Shown: positions 8,344 to 17,297 of the stretch, piece by piece
Layout of the letters: each line of letters opens with the position of its first letter
Position numbering within the stretch: the stretch's first letter is position 1
From: SXOA01 sp046593355
GTDB taxonomy: Bacteria > Planctomycetota > Planctomycetia > Pirellulales > Pirellulaceae
DNA: 64,000 bases
Direction of reading: 5' to 3'
NCBI GenBank assembly: GCA_046593355.1
Contig: JBKJNY010000082.1
Span: 124,001 to 188,000 of the forward strand
Translations under genes and position numbers: made by a program
The notes under the pieces: generated by a model
Seen by the model: only the letters and a program-made list of their open reading frames with translations
Told to the model about the DNA's origin: nothing
Database searches by the model: none

Positions 8344-10302
8344 CTATTCCAGCCCAAAGCTTTTCTTCAGGAACATCACCTCCACCGCCCGCAGGTAATC
8401 CACGTTCTCCTTCTTCCCAAAGCCGTGACCTTCGTTGGCGGCGTAGACGGTCCAAACGGGCCGTTTCTGCGCGCGGACTTTTTCGGCAATCTGCTGGGCT
8501 TCCGCGAAGGGGACGCGAGGGTCGTTCTTGCCATGGACAACGAGCAGGTCGGATTTGATCTTGTCCACGCGATTGGCGGGGCTGATTTTCTCGAAGAAGG
8601 CCTTCATCTTGGGGTTCCGCTCGTCGCCGTACTCCACCCGCCGCAAGTCCTGGCGATAGGCGGAGGTCTTTTCCAAGAAAGTGTTGAAGTTGGCGATGCC
8701 GACATTATCGATGCCAGCTTTGATCTTGTCCGGAAAATTGACAAGCGAAGCCAGCACCATGTACCCGCCGTACGAGCCGCCACTCACCGCCACGCGGCTA
8801 GGATCGAGGTCTTCCTGCTTGGCGATCCAGTCGAGCAGGGCCCCGATGTCCTTGACGCTGTCCTCCCGCTTCTCGGCGTTGTCGAGTTTGAGATACGTCT
8901 TTCCATACCCGCTGCTGCCGCGGACGTTGGGATAGATAACGGCGATGCCAAGCTCGTTGACGTAGAACTGCGTCGCCCCGGTGAAGTACGGCTGGGCCTG
9001 CCCCTCGGGGCCGCCGTGGATATTAATCAGCACTGGCGCTTTCTGTTTGGCCGAGGCTTCTTTCGGCATGTAGACGTGAGCGGGAATTTCGCGGTCGTCG
9101 AAGGATTTGAAGCGGATTCGGGACGGAGTGACGAACGCAGCCGGGTTCAGGCCGCCGACTTCGCTGTAGGTCCAGCGAGTCAGCTCACCGGTTTTCAGCT
9201 CGACTGAATAAGCGTCCGCCGGCGCATCGGGCCTGGCCAGCGTGAAGCCGAGGTGCTTGGTGTCGGGGGAAAACTCGAGCGAGGAGACAATGCCGAGAGG
9301 GAGTTTCAGCTCGCGGCGAGTTGGCTCCGGTGACTCGCCTTTGGAAATGAGGAAGACCTTGCTCGCGCCGTCCTCGTTCACCGAGAATGCGATCTGGCCG
9401 GTCTTGGAATCGATCTCCAGGCCATTCACGTCCCAGGGAATGTCCGGCGTCAGGTTCTGGTACTCGCCGCTCTTCTGATTGCGGCGATAGAGTTGCGAGA
9501 ATTCCCCCGCGGCATCGGCGACAATGTAGATAAACACGCCGCTGGGAGTGAACGCCAGCGGCCCATAGGACGCCTTCTCTTCATTGACCCGCGGCAGCTC
9601 GCTCTTTTTTCCGGACGTGATGTCGAGGAGTGCCGGATAGGACTCATTCGCCGAAACCGTCCGGGTGAGCAGCAGCGTTCTTCCATCCAGCGACCAGTCC
9701 GCTGCCGACCAGAATTCCTTGTCCGTCTGCATCAGCATTTTCAGTGACCCCGGCTTGCGAGGATCGGCCAGGTACAGGTCGGTATCGCGTCCGTTCCGCT
9801 GGTTCGTGCTGATCACCATCTGAGAACCATCCTCGCGGACAACATTGATTCCGCATCGCGATTTGCCATCGGTGAGGAGCGACGTTTTGAAACTCATGCG
9901 GTCGAGGAAGTAAACCTGGTTGTTTTCGTTCCCGCCGCTGCTCATCGAGAGCAGAATCCCTCCGTCCTTGGCCCCCGGAATAAAACCCCCATCCACCGGC
10001 TCATCAAAGAACGTAATCTGCTCCCGCCGTCCGCCGGGCTCATACACGCGGTGGAGCTGCAGCGAATTTCCAAACCGCGTCCGAATCAGAATCCCCTTCC
10101 CCGCCGGATCCCAGCCGGCGAACCCGGCGGCCCGGAGATTCTGATACTGGGCCAGCTTGGCTTGCAATTCGGCAGGAACCGGCGGGACTTCTTCTGTTTC
10201 GATGGCGGCGGGCTTACGGGGATCGGGGGACGAATCCGCGGCGAAGGCAGCCAGAGGGAATAGCAGAATAATGGAGCGAAAAATCGTCGCTGAAAATGAC
10301 AT
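8344..10302 (-). CDS. S9 family serine peptidase (prolyl oligopeptidase/acylaminoacyl type), exported
   Basis: The 652-residue enzyme has a signal peptide (residues 1-21, cut after AFA). Residues of about 60-390 form a beta-propeller (for example LYLADPRKPGSL and IYIVADAAGEFSQLY) and the C-terminal 250 form an alpha/beta hydrolase. Catalytic triad seen: Ser510 in GGSYGGYM, Asp594 in HGKNDPR, His626 in NEGHGFG. Such enzymes cut short peptides, often after proline or from blocked N-termini; with a signal peptide it should act in the periplasm. It lies 36 bp downstream of an amidase gene on the same strand, and the two may be co-transcribed. GGAAGG lies upstream of the ATG. Confidence 0.93.
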   Translation of the reverse strand: MSFSATIFRSIILLFPLAAFAADSSPDPRKPAAIETEEVPPVPAELQAKLAQYQNLRAAGFAGWDPAGKGILIRTRFGNSLQLHRVYEPGGRREQITFFDEPVDGGFIPGAKDGGILLSMSSGGNENNQVYFLDRMSFKTSLLTDGKSRCGINVVREDGSQMVISTNQRNGRDTDLYLADPRKPGSLKMLMQTDKEFWSAADWSLDGRTLLLTRTVSANESYPALLDITSGKKSELPRVNEEKASYGPLAFTPSGVFIYIVADAAGEFSQLYRRNQKSGEYQNLTPDIPWDVNGLEIDSKTGQIAFSVNEDGASKVFLISKGESPEPTRRELKLPLGIVSSLEFSPDTKHLGFTLARPDAPADAYSVELKTGELTRWTYSEVGGLNPAAFVTPSRIRFKSFDDREIPAHVYMPKEASAKQKAPVLINIHGGPEGQAQPYFTGATQFYVNELGIAVIYPNVRGSSGYGKTYLKLDNAEKREDSVKDIGALLDWIAKQEDLDPSRVAVSGGSYGGYMVLASLVNFPDKIKAGIDNVGIANFNTFLEKTSAYRQDLRRVEYGDERNPKMKAFFEKISPANRVDKIKSDLLVVHGKNDPRVPFAEAQQIAEKVRAQKRPVWTVYAANEGHGFGKKENVDYLRAVEVMFLKKSFGLE

Positions 10303-10338
10303 GTTGGTTTCCTTCCGGAGGATCTATTCTCGCCGCGA

Positions 10339-11667
10339 CTATCCGTTGCAGAGCAATGGCGGACGTGAGTTGAAGCCGATGATCGATTCACATTCCTGGA
10401 CGACATCAAAAAATGCTGGAAACAGTTTCAGCCATGATGTCACGAACTGAAGACCGAGTGGCAATCCCTCGGGCGTCGTTCCTATTGGTATCGTGACTGC
10501 CGGAGCTCGCAAAAAACTCCATGGAGAGTTAAAGACGGGGTCGCCCGTCGTTTCCAAACCTGGTGCCGCCGTGGCTGTGGAAGCCATCATGAATATGCCC
10601 CAGCCGCCGCCGAGTTCGCTCCAAGTATTGGAAAACCTAGCTTGTAGTTCCTTTTGCCGCCTAAGGGCTCGAGCATAGACGTGGGCCGTCGTGTTTCTGC
10701 CTTCTTCGATTAGACCGCGAATTCGAACCGAATAGTTGGCGGGATTTTGTTCGTACGTCTCGCGATGAATGTCGGCCGCATCGACTGACATGATGCATCG
10801 ATGCAGGGAGTGGACGTCCTGGAAGTATTCGGGGACGGGAATTGAGTCTATTGCAAAATGTTGTGAAAGTCTTTCTCGAACCGATTCCAAGTTGCGCCTA
10901 GTTGTGGCGTCGGATTGTCGCAGGAATGCGCCATCAAGCAACCAAAGGTTCCGAGAAGCTACGTTGAGCGGTACCTTGAAAGGATGCTGATCCAGCGAAT
11001 CGTAGACGACTCTAACATCTTCGACGGTGCGAGCCATTGGCCCTACGTGATCCAAGCTCTTGCTAAACGGATAAATTCCCGCCATTGATGCATAGTGAAA
11101 ATCCGGCTTCAGCCCCACTATTCCGCAGTAACTCGCCGGCCGGATGATGCTGCCGCCGGTTTGGGTGCCGAGGGCGGCCATGCACATTTCCAGGGCGACG
11201 GCGGCGGCGCTGCCGCTCGAGGAGCCGCCGGGGGTGTGATTGAGGTTCCAGGGATTGCGAGTGGGGGGCGGATCGAAGCTGGCCCACTCGGTGGTGACGG
11301 TCTTGCCGAGGATGATTGCCCCCGCCTTCCGCAGTTTGTCGACGACGGCGGCGTCCTTCTCCGCCACATGCCCTTCCCGAAGCTTGCTGCCGCAGAGGGT
11401 CGGCCAGCCCGCCACGTCGATAATGTCCTTAATCCCAATCGGAATCCCATGCAGTGGCCCCACCGGCTCCTGGCCGTCATCGAGCATCTTCCCCAGCCGG
11501 TGCGCCTCTTGCCGAGCACCTTCTTCATCCACCATCACCCAGGCGTGAATCTGGTCCTCAAACTGGTGAATCCGCCCCAGGCAATGCTCGACTAGGTCGA
11601 TGGGCCGCAGCTTGCCGCGGCGCATCAGAGTCTGGGCGTCGGAGATGGAAGGGAGTACGGGGAGCAT
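10339..11667 (-). CDS. Amidase-signature family hydrolase (GatA-like)
   Basis: With the start at 11667 the product is 442 residues. The Ser-cisSer-Lys triad of the amidase signature family is visible: Lys in GIPIGIKDI, Ser in GGSSSGSA, and Ser in GTQTGGSIIRPAS. It hydrolyses C-N bonds of amides. It is a stand-alone amidase rather than tRNA amidotransferase GatA, because no gatB/gatC lies near and the C-terminal region differs. Upstream in-frame codons (to 11742) were rejected because they translate a REP-like repeat (PAHGVCRLL). No signal peptide, so cytoplasmic. Possible operon with the S9 peptidase downstream, suggesting use of peptide-like or amide compounds (inference). Confidence 0.9.
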   Translation of the reverse strand: MLPVLPSISDAQTLMRRGKLRPIDLVEHCLGRIHQFEDQIHAWVMVDEEGARQEAHRLGKMLDDGQEPVGPLHGIPIGIKDIIDVAGWPTLCGSKLREGHVAEKDAAVVDKLRKAGAIILGKTVTTEWASFDPPPTRNPWNLNHTPGGSSSGSAAAVALEMCMAALGTQTGGSIIRPASYCGIVGLKPDFHYASMAGIYPFSKSLDHVGPMARTVEDVRVVYDSLDQHPFKVPLNVASRNLWLLDGAFLRQSDATTRRNLESVRERLSQHFAIDSIPVPEYFQDVHSLHRCIMSVDAADIHRETYEQNPANYSVRIRGLIEEGRNTTAHVYARALRRQKELQARFSNTWSELGGGWGIFMMASTATAAPGLETTGDPVFNSPWSFLRAPAVTIPIGTTPEGLPLGLQFVTSWLKLFPAFFDVVQECESIIGFNSRPPLLCNG

Positions 11668-11690
11668 GAGGTTAGGGTAATGGATGGTAA

Positions 11691-11761
11691 GTAGCCTGCA
11701 CACTCCGTGTGCAGGCCTGCGTTTCAGGAATACCGCGCTCACGGAGTGAGCGGACTACTAT
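11691..11761. repeat. REP-like hairpin pair, family C
   Basis: GCCTGCACACTCCGTGTGCAGGC is a perfect hairpin, followed by GCTCACGGAGTGAGC and GACTACTA. The first and last modules match 13707-13762 nearly base for base, with a 15-bp stretch inserted between hairpins here. It lies between the divergent amidase and ABC genes. Confidence 0.8.
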
Positions 11762-11763
11762 GG

Positions 11764-11791
11764 CCCCTGACTCCTGTCCCCTGACCCCTCT
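11764..11791. repeat. Degenerate 7-bp tandem repeat (CCCCTGA)
   Basis: Four units read CCCCTGA, CTCCTGT, CCCCTGA, CCCCTCT. The last base is the first T of the TATAAT box, so the array fills the region where a -35 element would lie. Confidence 0.6.
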
Positions 11792-11796
11792 ATAAT
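11791..11796 (+). promoter_or_regulatory. TATAAT -10 box directly before ABC ATPase start
   Basis: A perfect TATAAT ends eight bases before the ATG at 11804, the same spacing as at 4077 and 43646. No ribosome-binding site lies between, so a leaderless transcript is likely. CTGACT at 11767-11772 is a weak -35 candidate with an 18-bp spacer. Confidence 0.5.
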
Positions 11797-11803
11797 TTCC
11801 CCC

Positions 11804-12790
<987 letters not shown>

Positions 12791-12799
<9 letters not shown>

Positions 12800-12885
12800 G
12801 CCCTAATGTCTAATGACTAATGACTAAAATACTGTTATTGTTATATGCCACATTAGTCATTAGACATTAGGATTTAGTCATTCAT
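12791..12885. repeat. Inverted pair of degenerate 7-bp repeats (AATGACT / CATTAGT)
   Basis: Units AATGACT, AAGCCCT, AATGTCT, AATGACT, AATGACT are followed after a short A/T-rich loop by CATTAGT, CATTAGA, CATTAGG, ATTTAGT, CATTCAT. The two halves include a perfect 21-bp inverted repeat (12802-12822 with 12851-12871, loop 28). It starts inside the ATPase stop region and ends at the permease ATG. Confidence 0.8.
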
Positions 12886-13702
12886 GCTCCCTCGCCTCAC
12901 AACCTGGTGGACCATCCTGCGGATTGCTCTGCAGGAGCGGCTGGTGTATCGGGGGGATTTCGCGCTGGGCACGCTGATGCGGTTCCTGCCGATTGTGACG
13001 CAGATCTTTCTGTGGGACGCCATCTTTTCCAATTTGCCGCCAGGAGCGCGTATCGCGAATTACACGTACGAGGAACTTGTCGTTTACTTGCTCCTCACGA
13101 TGGTCGCTCGGGCATTTTCCAGCATGCCGGGGCTGGCTTCGACTATCGCCCGGCAAATCCGCACCGGCGACATCAAGAAGTACCTCACCCAGCCGGTGGA
13201 CTTGCTCGGCTTCATGTTCCTGAGCCGATTGGCTCACAAAGTGGCCTATTATGTCGTCGCCATCGGCCCGTTCGCGCTGGTCTTCTTTCTCTGTCGCGGG
13301 TATTTCACGCACCTGCCGGACCTGACGACGGCGGCAGCGTTCGCGGCATCGCTTATACTCTCGTTCTTGCTTGGCTTCTATCTGGAAGCGTGCATCGGCA
13401 TGGTCGGCTTCTGGTTCCTGGAGGTCACTTCGCTGCTGTTCGTCTACATGCTGTTCAGCTTTTTCCTCTCCGGCCACATGTTCCCCCTCGACATGCTGCC
13501 CCAGCCGTGGGGAGAAATCGTGCAGTACACGCCGCTGCAGTATCTGGCGTTCTTTCCCGCGCAGGTCTTTCTGGGGAAAATCCAAGGATGGGAGCTGGCG
13601 CGAGGTCTCCTCGTGGAGCTCGCGTGGGTCACGTTCTTCATCGTCCTCTCCCGGTTCCTCTTCCTCCGCGGCCTGAAACGCTACAGCGGCTACGGCGGCT
13701 AA
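12884..13702 (+). CDS. ABC-2 type exporter permease, DUF990-like (first)
   Basis: The 272-residue protein has about six membrane segments (for example around residues 60-80, 115-140, 145-170, 175-200, 235-255). RQIRTGDIKKYLTQPVD in the first cytoplasmic loop is the recognisable element of this permease family, where one loop reads 'I.tG.l...LlrPi'. It should pair with the second permease and the ATPase as the export channel. The ATG directly follows the heptamer repeat; no Shine-Dalgarno sequence is seen. No signal peptide beyond the first membrane helix. Confidence 0.9.
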   Translation: MLPRLTTWWTILRIALQERLVYRGDFALGTLMRFLPIVTQIFLWDAIFSNLPPGARIANYTYEELVVYLLLTMVARAFSSMPGLASTIARQIRTGDIKKYLTQPVDLLGFMFLSRLAHKVAYYVVAIGPFALVFFLCRGYFTHLPDLTTAAAFAASLILSFLLGFYLEACIGMVGFWFLEVTSLLFVYMLFSFFLSGHMFPLDMLPQPWGEIVQYTPLQYLAFFPAQVFLGKIQGWELARGLLVELAWVTFFIVLSRFLFLRGLKRYSGYGG

Positions 13703-13706
13703 TTTT

Positions 13707-13762
13707 GTAGCCTGCACACTCCGTGTGCAGGCATGTCCGCTCACGGAGTGAGCGGACTACTA
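13707..13762. repeat. REP-like hairpin pair, family C, between the two permease genes
   Basis: GCCTGCACACTCCGTGTGCAGGC and GTCCGCTCACGGAGTGAGCGGAC form two hairpins, ending in TACTAT just before the ATG at 13766. Within an operon such hairpins can stabilise the upstream mRNA or lower downstream expression (established for enterobacterial REP; inference here). Confidence 0.8.
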
Positions 13763-13765
13763 TTT

Positions 13766-14626
13766 ATGACCCCTCGCCTCAACTACTTCCGTATCTTCCT
13801 GACCTTTGCCGGCAATAGCATTATGCGGGACATGACGTTCCGTGCGAATTTCCTGATTGACTGCCTCTCGACCATCACGTGGAGCCTGATGGACCTGGGC
13901 TTCTATGTCCTCGTTGTGTTTCGCCAAACATCGGAGATCGGTAAGGATACCGGCTGGGGAGAATGGGAGTTTTACACATTTCTCGCCACGACCAAGCTCA
14001 TCAACGGTCTGGTACAGGCGTTCTTCATGCCGAATTGCGAGGAGGTGAGCGAGCTGATCCGCACCGGCAACTTCGACTTCGCTTTGCTCAAGCCGATTGA
14101 TACGCAGTTTCTCATTTCGTTGCGGAAGATCGACTGGCCGGCACTCTCGCATATCGTGGTCGGCGGCATTTTGCTATCCATCAGCCTCTGGCACGTCACG
14201 CACCGCGAGGTAGATCCCGCCCAGATCACGCTGCTCACCGGGGTGCTGTATTTGTTCTACATCCTTTGCGGCGTAGCCATTCTCTACAGTCTGATGATCA
14301 GCCTGGCCTCGACCAGCATCTGGCTGGGGCGGAACGAATCGCTCTACGACTTCTGGTTCTACATCACCAACTTCAGCCGTTATCCGATGGAGATTTATTC
14401 GGGCGACGTTGGCACGCCGCTCCGCGTGGTTTGCACCTACGTCATTCCCGTCCTCATCGTCGTCAACGTCCCCGCCCGCATCCTCGCCCAGCCGCTGCTG
14501 CTGAAGTCCGACCCCGAAGCCAAATGGCTACCGCTATTTACGGCGGTTGCTGCCGTGGCCTGCCTGGCCGTTTCGCGATGGGTGTTTTATCGGGCGCTGC
14601 GGAGTTATCGGAGCGCGAGCAGCTAG
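13766..14626 (+). CDS. ABC-2 type exporter permease, DUF990-like (second)
   Basis: The 286-residue protein has about six membrane segments. It carries the matching loop motif LIRTGNFDFALLKPID to the first permease and the paired topology. The start was placed at 13766 (MTPRLNYFRIF); the 11 upstream in-frame codons lie in the REP-like hairpins and would give SAHGVSGLL, a repeat-derived sequence. Together with the ATPase and first permease it forms a heteromeric exporter. It is followed by a hairpin repeat and then a MarR gene. Confidence 0.9.
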   Translation: MTPRLNYFRIFLTFAGNSIMRDMTFRANFLIDCLSTITWSLMDLGFYVLVVFRQTSEIGKDTGWGEWEFYTFLATTKLINGLVQAFFMPNCEEVSELIRTGNFDFALLKPIDTQFLISLRKIDWPALSHIVVGGILLSISLWHVTHREVDPAQITLLTGVLYLFYILCGVAILYSLMISLASTSIWLGRNESLYDFWFYITNFSRYPMEIYSGDVGTPLRVVCTYVIPVLIVVNVPARILAQPLLLKSDPEAKWLPLFTAVAAVACLAVSRWVFYRALRSYRSASS

Positions 14627-14686
14627 GTGGGGTAGGCTTCCAGCCTGCCCTGGAAACGATTTGGGCAGGCTGGAACCCTACCCCAC
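14627..14686. repeat. Palindromic element family A, complete hairpin
   Basis: The arms at 14627-14650 and 14663-14686 are 24-bp inverted repeats with one mismatch, starting GTGGGGTAGG; the loop is 12 bases. It begins one base after the permease stop. The same arm occurs at 8319 and at the ends of the element at 63294-63422, so it is a mobile-type repeat as well as a possible terminator. Confidence 0.8.
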
Positions 14687-14716
14687 AATCGGATTCCCAA
14701 CAATTGGCATCCCAAC

Positions 14717-14722
14717 TATCAT
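14717..14722 (+). promoter_or_regulatory. Candidate -10 box TATCAT before MarR gene
   Basis: TATCAT ends seven bases before the ATG at 14729 with no ribosome-binding site between. This is close to the TATAAT spacing seen elsewhere in the window. It would let the regulator be made from its own leaderless transcript. Weak evidence on its own. Confidence 0.3.
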
Positions 14723-14728
14723 GCGGCG

Positions 14729-15208
14729 ATGCCACGAGCAAAACGCAAACGCCACCGGTTTGATACCCCCGAGCAAGAAGCCTATCTGAACCTGTGGCGA
14801 ACGTACGACCTGCTCCGCTCCATCGAGGACGAACTGTTCGCCACCTTCGGCCTCTCCGCCCAGCAGTACAACGCCCTGCGAATTCTCCGCGGCGAGCATC
14901 CCGGCACGCTGCCGACGCTGGCGCTGGCCGGCCGTCTCGTCACCCAGGCCCCGGACATCACCCGCCTGCTCGACAAGCTCGAAGAGCGCGGCCTCATCGA
15001 GCGGCAGCGGCTGGCGAGCAACCGCCGGGTGGTTCAGGTCGGGATTACGGCGGCAGGGCTGGTGCTGCTCAAGATGCTCGATGACCCCGTGCGGCAGTGC
15101 GGCCGCAAGCAGCTTGGTCATCTCCCTGCCGCGGACCTGTCCCGGCTGACCCAAATCCTCCGCTCCGCCCGCGAACCGCATGAGGACCAGGTGAATCCTT
15201 GGACGTAA
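14729..15208 (+). CDS. MarR family transcriptional regulator
   Basis: The 159-residue protein has the MarR winged-helix layout: dimer helix at the N-terminus (YLNLWRTYDLLRSIEDELFA), then LSAQQYNALRILRG, a recognition region LVTQAPDITRLLDKLEERGL (about 70-90) and the wing RQRLASNRRVVQVGIT. MarR proteins bind palindromic operators as dimers and are often released by small ligands. It lies 102 bp downstream of the ABC-2 exporter on the same strand, so it may control that exporter (inference). A basic N-terminus, PRAKRKRHR, precedes the fold. Convergent with the next gene. Confidence 0.93.
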   Translation: MPRAKRKRHRFDTPEQEAYLNLWRTYDLLRSIEDELFATFGLSAQQYNALRILRGEHPGTLPTLALAGRLVTQAPDITRLLDKLEERGLIERQRLASNRRVVQVGITAAGLVLLKMLDDPVRQCGRKQLGHLPAADLSRLTQILRSAREPHEDQVNPWT

Positions 15209-15209
15209 G

Positions 15210-15324
15210 TAGGGTGCATGAGTTCTACGAAATGCACGCCGGAACGACATGTCCTTTTTGAGAAAAATCTGCCCGGCCTGAAATGCACATTACGCGTGCA
15301 TTTCGCTCTCGCTCATGCACCCTA
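15210..15324. repeat. 115-bp element with inverted ends (TAGGGTGCATGAG)
   Basis: The ends TAGGGTGCATGAG (15210-15222) and CTCATGCACCCTA (15312-15324) are exact 13-bp inverted copies, and a second inner pair (GAAATGCACGC / GCGTGCATTTC) makes the element a long imperfect palindrome. It fills the gap between two converging genes, starting two bases after the MarR stop. No target duplication is seen. Confidence 0.7.
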
Positions 15325-15329
15325 TCGCA

Positions 15330-17129
15330 TTACTTGAACAGCGGCTTGCGGAATGTCTGCGAAGATCCGGAACTCGGCTCCGCGGCCGGCGTCAGGCTGC
15401 GGATGCGCCCTTTGGGCGTCAGACCTTCCACATTGATCGGGTCGGCAAGTTGATCCGCCGCGACGTTTCCCGCCTCGTCCCGCACTTCCAGCTTCAAATG
15501 GATTTGTCGCGGGCTGCGGGGATCGAACTGCCAGAAATATTGCCCCGTATTGGGAAGGCCGGCAGCGATGGTCGTGTAGTGGCCGTCCGGGCGGTCGCTG
15601 AACGACAGCGTGATCGGTCGCGGTCCAAGATGTTGGTCTTGCGCGTCCCAGCGGATATCCAGTTCGCCGGCGTGCTCTCCGGTTCCGTACGCGGCGTTGG
15701 TGATGCGTGCCGCGGGCCGCGTCACGTCGATTTCGATCCAGATGTCCGCCTCGTCGCCGCTGCTCGGCCGGTTTCCCACCAGGCCATTTTTCCCCACAAT
15801 CACGACCCGAAAACCGTAGGCCGCCTCGCGGCTGACCTCCACTTCCATTGGACTGGTGCGGTCGGGGTCCGTCCCCCACTTGGCCCAGGTCTTTCCGCCG
15901 TCATTCGTTCCCCATAGCTCCACTTCGGCGATCCCTTCGGGGCCGACCGCTTCCACGTCGTAGTCCAAATTGAACCGGCGGGCGCTCGATAGCCGCGTCC
16001 GGTCGCCGGCGGGAATGGAATCGCCGCTGGGGAGCGGTCGCGTTTCCGGCTCGGGACGCCTGGGCTTGGTGGGGGGAAGTGATTCCCGCTTTGGTGCGCC
16101 GATGGGGCCGATATCTTCCTGGTTCGGAGAACTACGCCCCGTTCCCGGCTGATGCAGAGTTGGCGCCTCCTCTCGCGGAAGCTCCTGCGGAGCAGGCGGC
16201 AACGGTTCAGCCTCCGGCGGTGGCAAAGCCGCTTCGCTGCGGACGGGCTCCCGCTCGACATTCCCCGGCAGCGCCGCCAGGCGACTCTTGCCGGCAAAGG
16301 GATTGGTGACGAGCTTCGGCTCCGGCTCCTGTTCCTGGGCCGGATTTTCGTTTTCCTCCGGCCAGCTTCGGGCCGAGGCATCCGCCAGTTGGGGCCGAGG
16401 CCTTTCGCGCCGCTCCGCCGCGGCCAGGTCTTGCTGCGTCGGCAGCGTCAGATGCTGGCTGAAGACGGACTTGTTACCGGCCACGTCCGCGACTTCCGAA
16501 CGCAGATTGACGGCCTTCGTTCCGGCGGGAAGTTTGAGCGACTTCTTCCCCACGATGCCGGCCGCGGATACGACGCTGTCCTTCGCCGACAACTCCACCG
16601 GGATCCAATTTTCGTCGCCACCGGACGCATCCTGGTATTCAATCTTCAGCGATGCCGCATTCAGTGTCGCATCCGTTACGGTCCACGACAATTCCGGTAA
16701 GCCGCTGGGATTGACGAGTGCTGTCATCTTCAGGTCCGGCTTTTGCGTATCCACAATCAGCCGCAGTTGCGGCCATTTGGCATCATCGTTGGGCGTCTTG
16801 TCCTGCGCGGTGATGGTCTGGGTGAGGAACCAAAATTCCATGTCCTTCTTGGCGGCAAAGCGGAACTTGCCGGCATCGGGCGGGACTTCAGTATATTTGA
16901 ACCAGTTGCGTCCGCTGTCCCAAGAGATCAGCACGTCCACGCGAATGGCCTGCGTCTCCGGCGTCGTCCCCTGCGTCACCGAGAACGGAATCTCGATCTC
17001 CCGTTTCCCCGTGGCGAACGCCGGCGGCAACTTCCGCTCCTTGGCCGGCTGGCCGAACTGCGCCCAGGCGGCGGGCGCGAGAATCGTGGCCAGACAAGCC
17101 AGCAGTGCGAATTGCAGAGTGGAGCGCAT
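15330..17129 (-). CDS. Secreted protein with two related beta-sandwich halves, function unknown
   Basis: The start at 17129 gives 599 residues with a signal peptide (RSTLQFALLACLA... cut near AWA). A longer frame to 17192 would put 21 basic residues in front and was rejected. The N-terminal half has VLISWDSGRNWFKYTEVPPD and the C-terminal half AEVELWGTNDGGKTWAKW, both followed by a sandwich strand pattern with 'xxDVxRPxA' and 'xVxDxAGNV', so the protein appears to contain an internal duplication of Ig/FN3-like or sialidase-like sandwich domains. A low-complexity linker rich in Pro, Glu and Arg lies at about residues 260-375. No catalytic motif was recognised. Probably periplasmic or surface bound. 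Confidence 0.8.
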   Translation of the reverse strand: MRSTLQFALLACLATILAPAAWAQFGQPAKERKLPPAFATGKREIEIPFSVTQGTTPETQAIRVDVLISWDSGRNWFKYTEVPPDAGKFRFAAKKDMEFWFLTQTITAQDKTPNDDAKWPQLRLIVDTQKPDLKMTALVNPSGLPELSWTVTDATLNAASLKIEYQDASGGDENWIPVELSAKDSVVSAAGIVGKKSLKLPAGTKAVNLRSEVADVAGNKSVFSQHLTLPTQQDLAAAERRERPRPQLADASARSWPEENENPAQEQEPEPKLVTNPFAGKSRLAALPGNVEREPVRSEAALPPPEAEPLPPAPQELPREEAPTLHQPGTGRSSPNQEDIGPIGAPKRESLPPTKPRRPEPETRPLPSGDSIPAGDRTRLSSARRFNLDYDVEAVGPEGIAEVELWGTNDGGKTWAKWGTDPDRTSPMEVEVSREAAYGFRVVIVGKNGLVGNRPSSGDEADIWIEIDVTRPAARITNAAYGTGEHAGELDIRWDAQDQHLGPRPITLSFSDRPDGHYTTIAAGLPNTGQYFWQFDPRSPRQIHLKLEVRDEAGNVAADQLADPINVEGLTPKGRIRSLTPAAEPSSGSSQTFRKPLFK

Positions 17130-17297
17130 AGGTCCGAATGTCCGCGAGAAAACGCGATCCGTTCTTGCCCGCGCAGGCAGGAACCGCTTCAAGGCGTATC
17201 GGTGCTACGCTTCGCACCACTTGAACCGATGGGGCAAGATGGGCAATTGGGCAGCTTTCACCAAGTTTGCGGCCCGCAAAGTTTGACTCTCGCGGGA

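Noticed and set aside
17266..17280. TTTGCGG-C-CCGCAAA hairpin between two minus-strand genes
   Set aside because: Possible operator or terminator, but it lacks a T-run and has no second copy, so it is not annotated.
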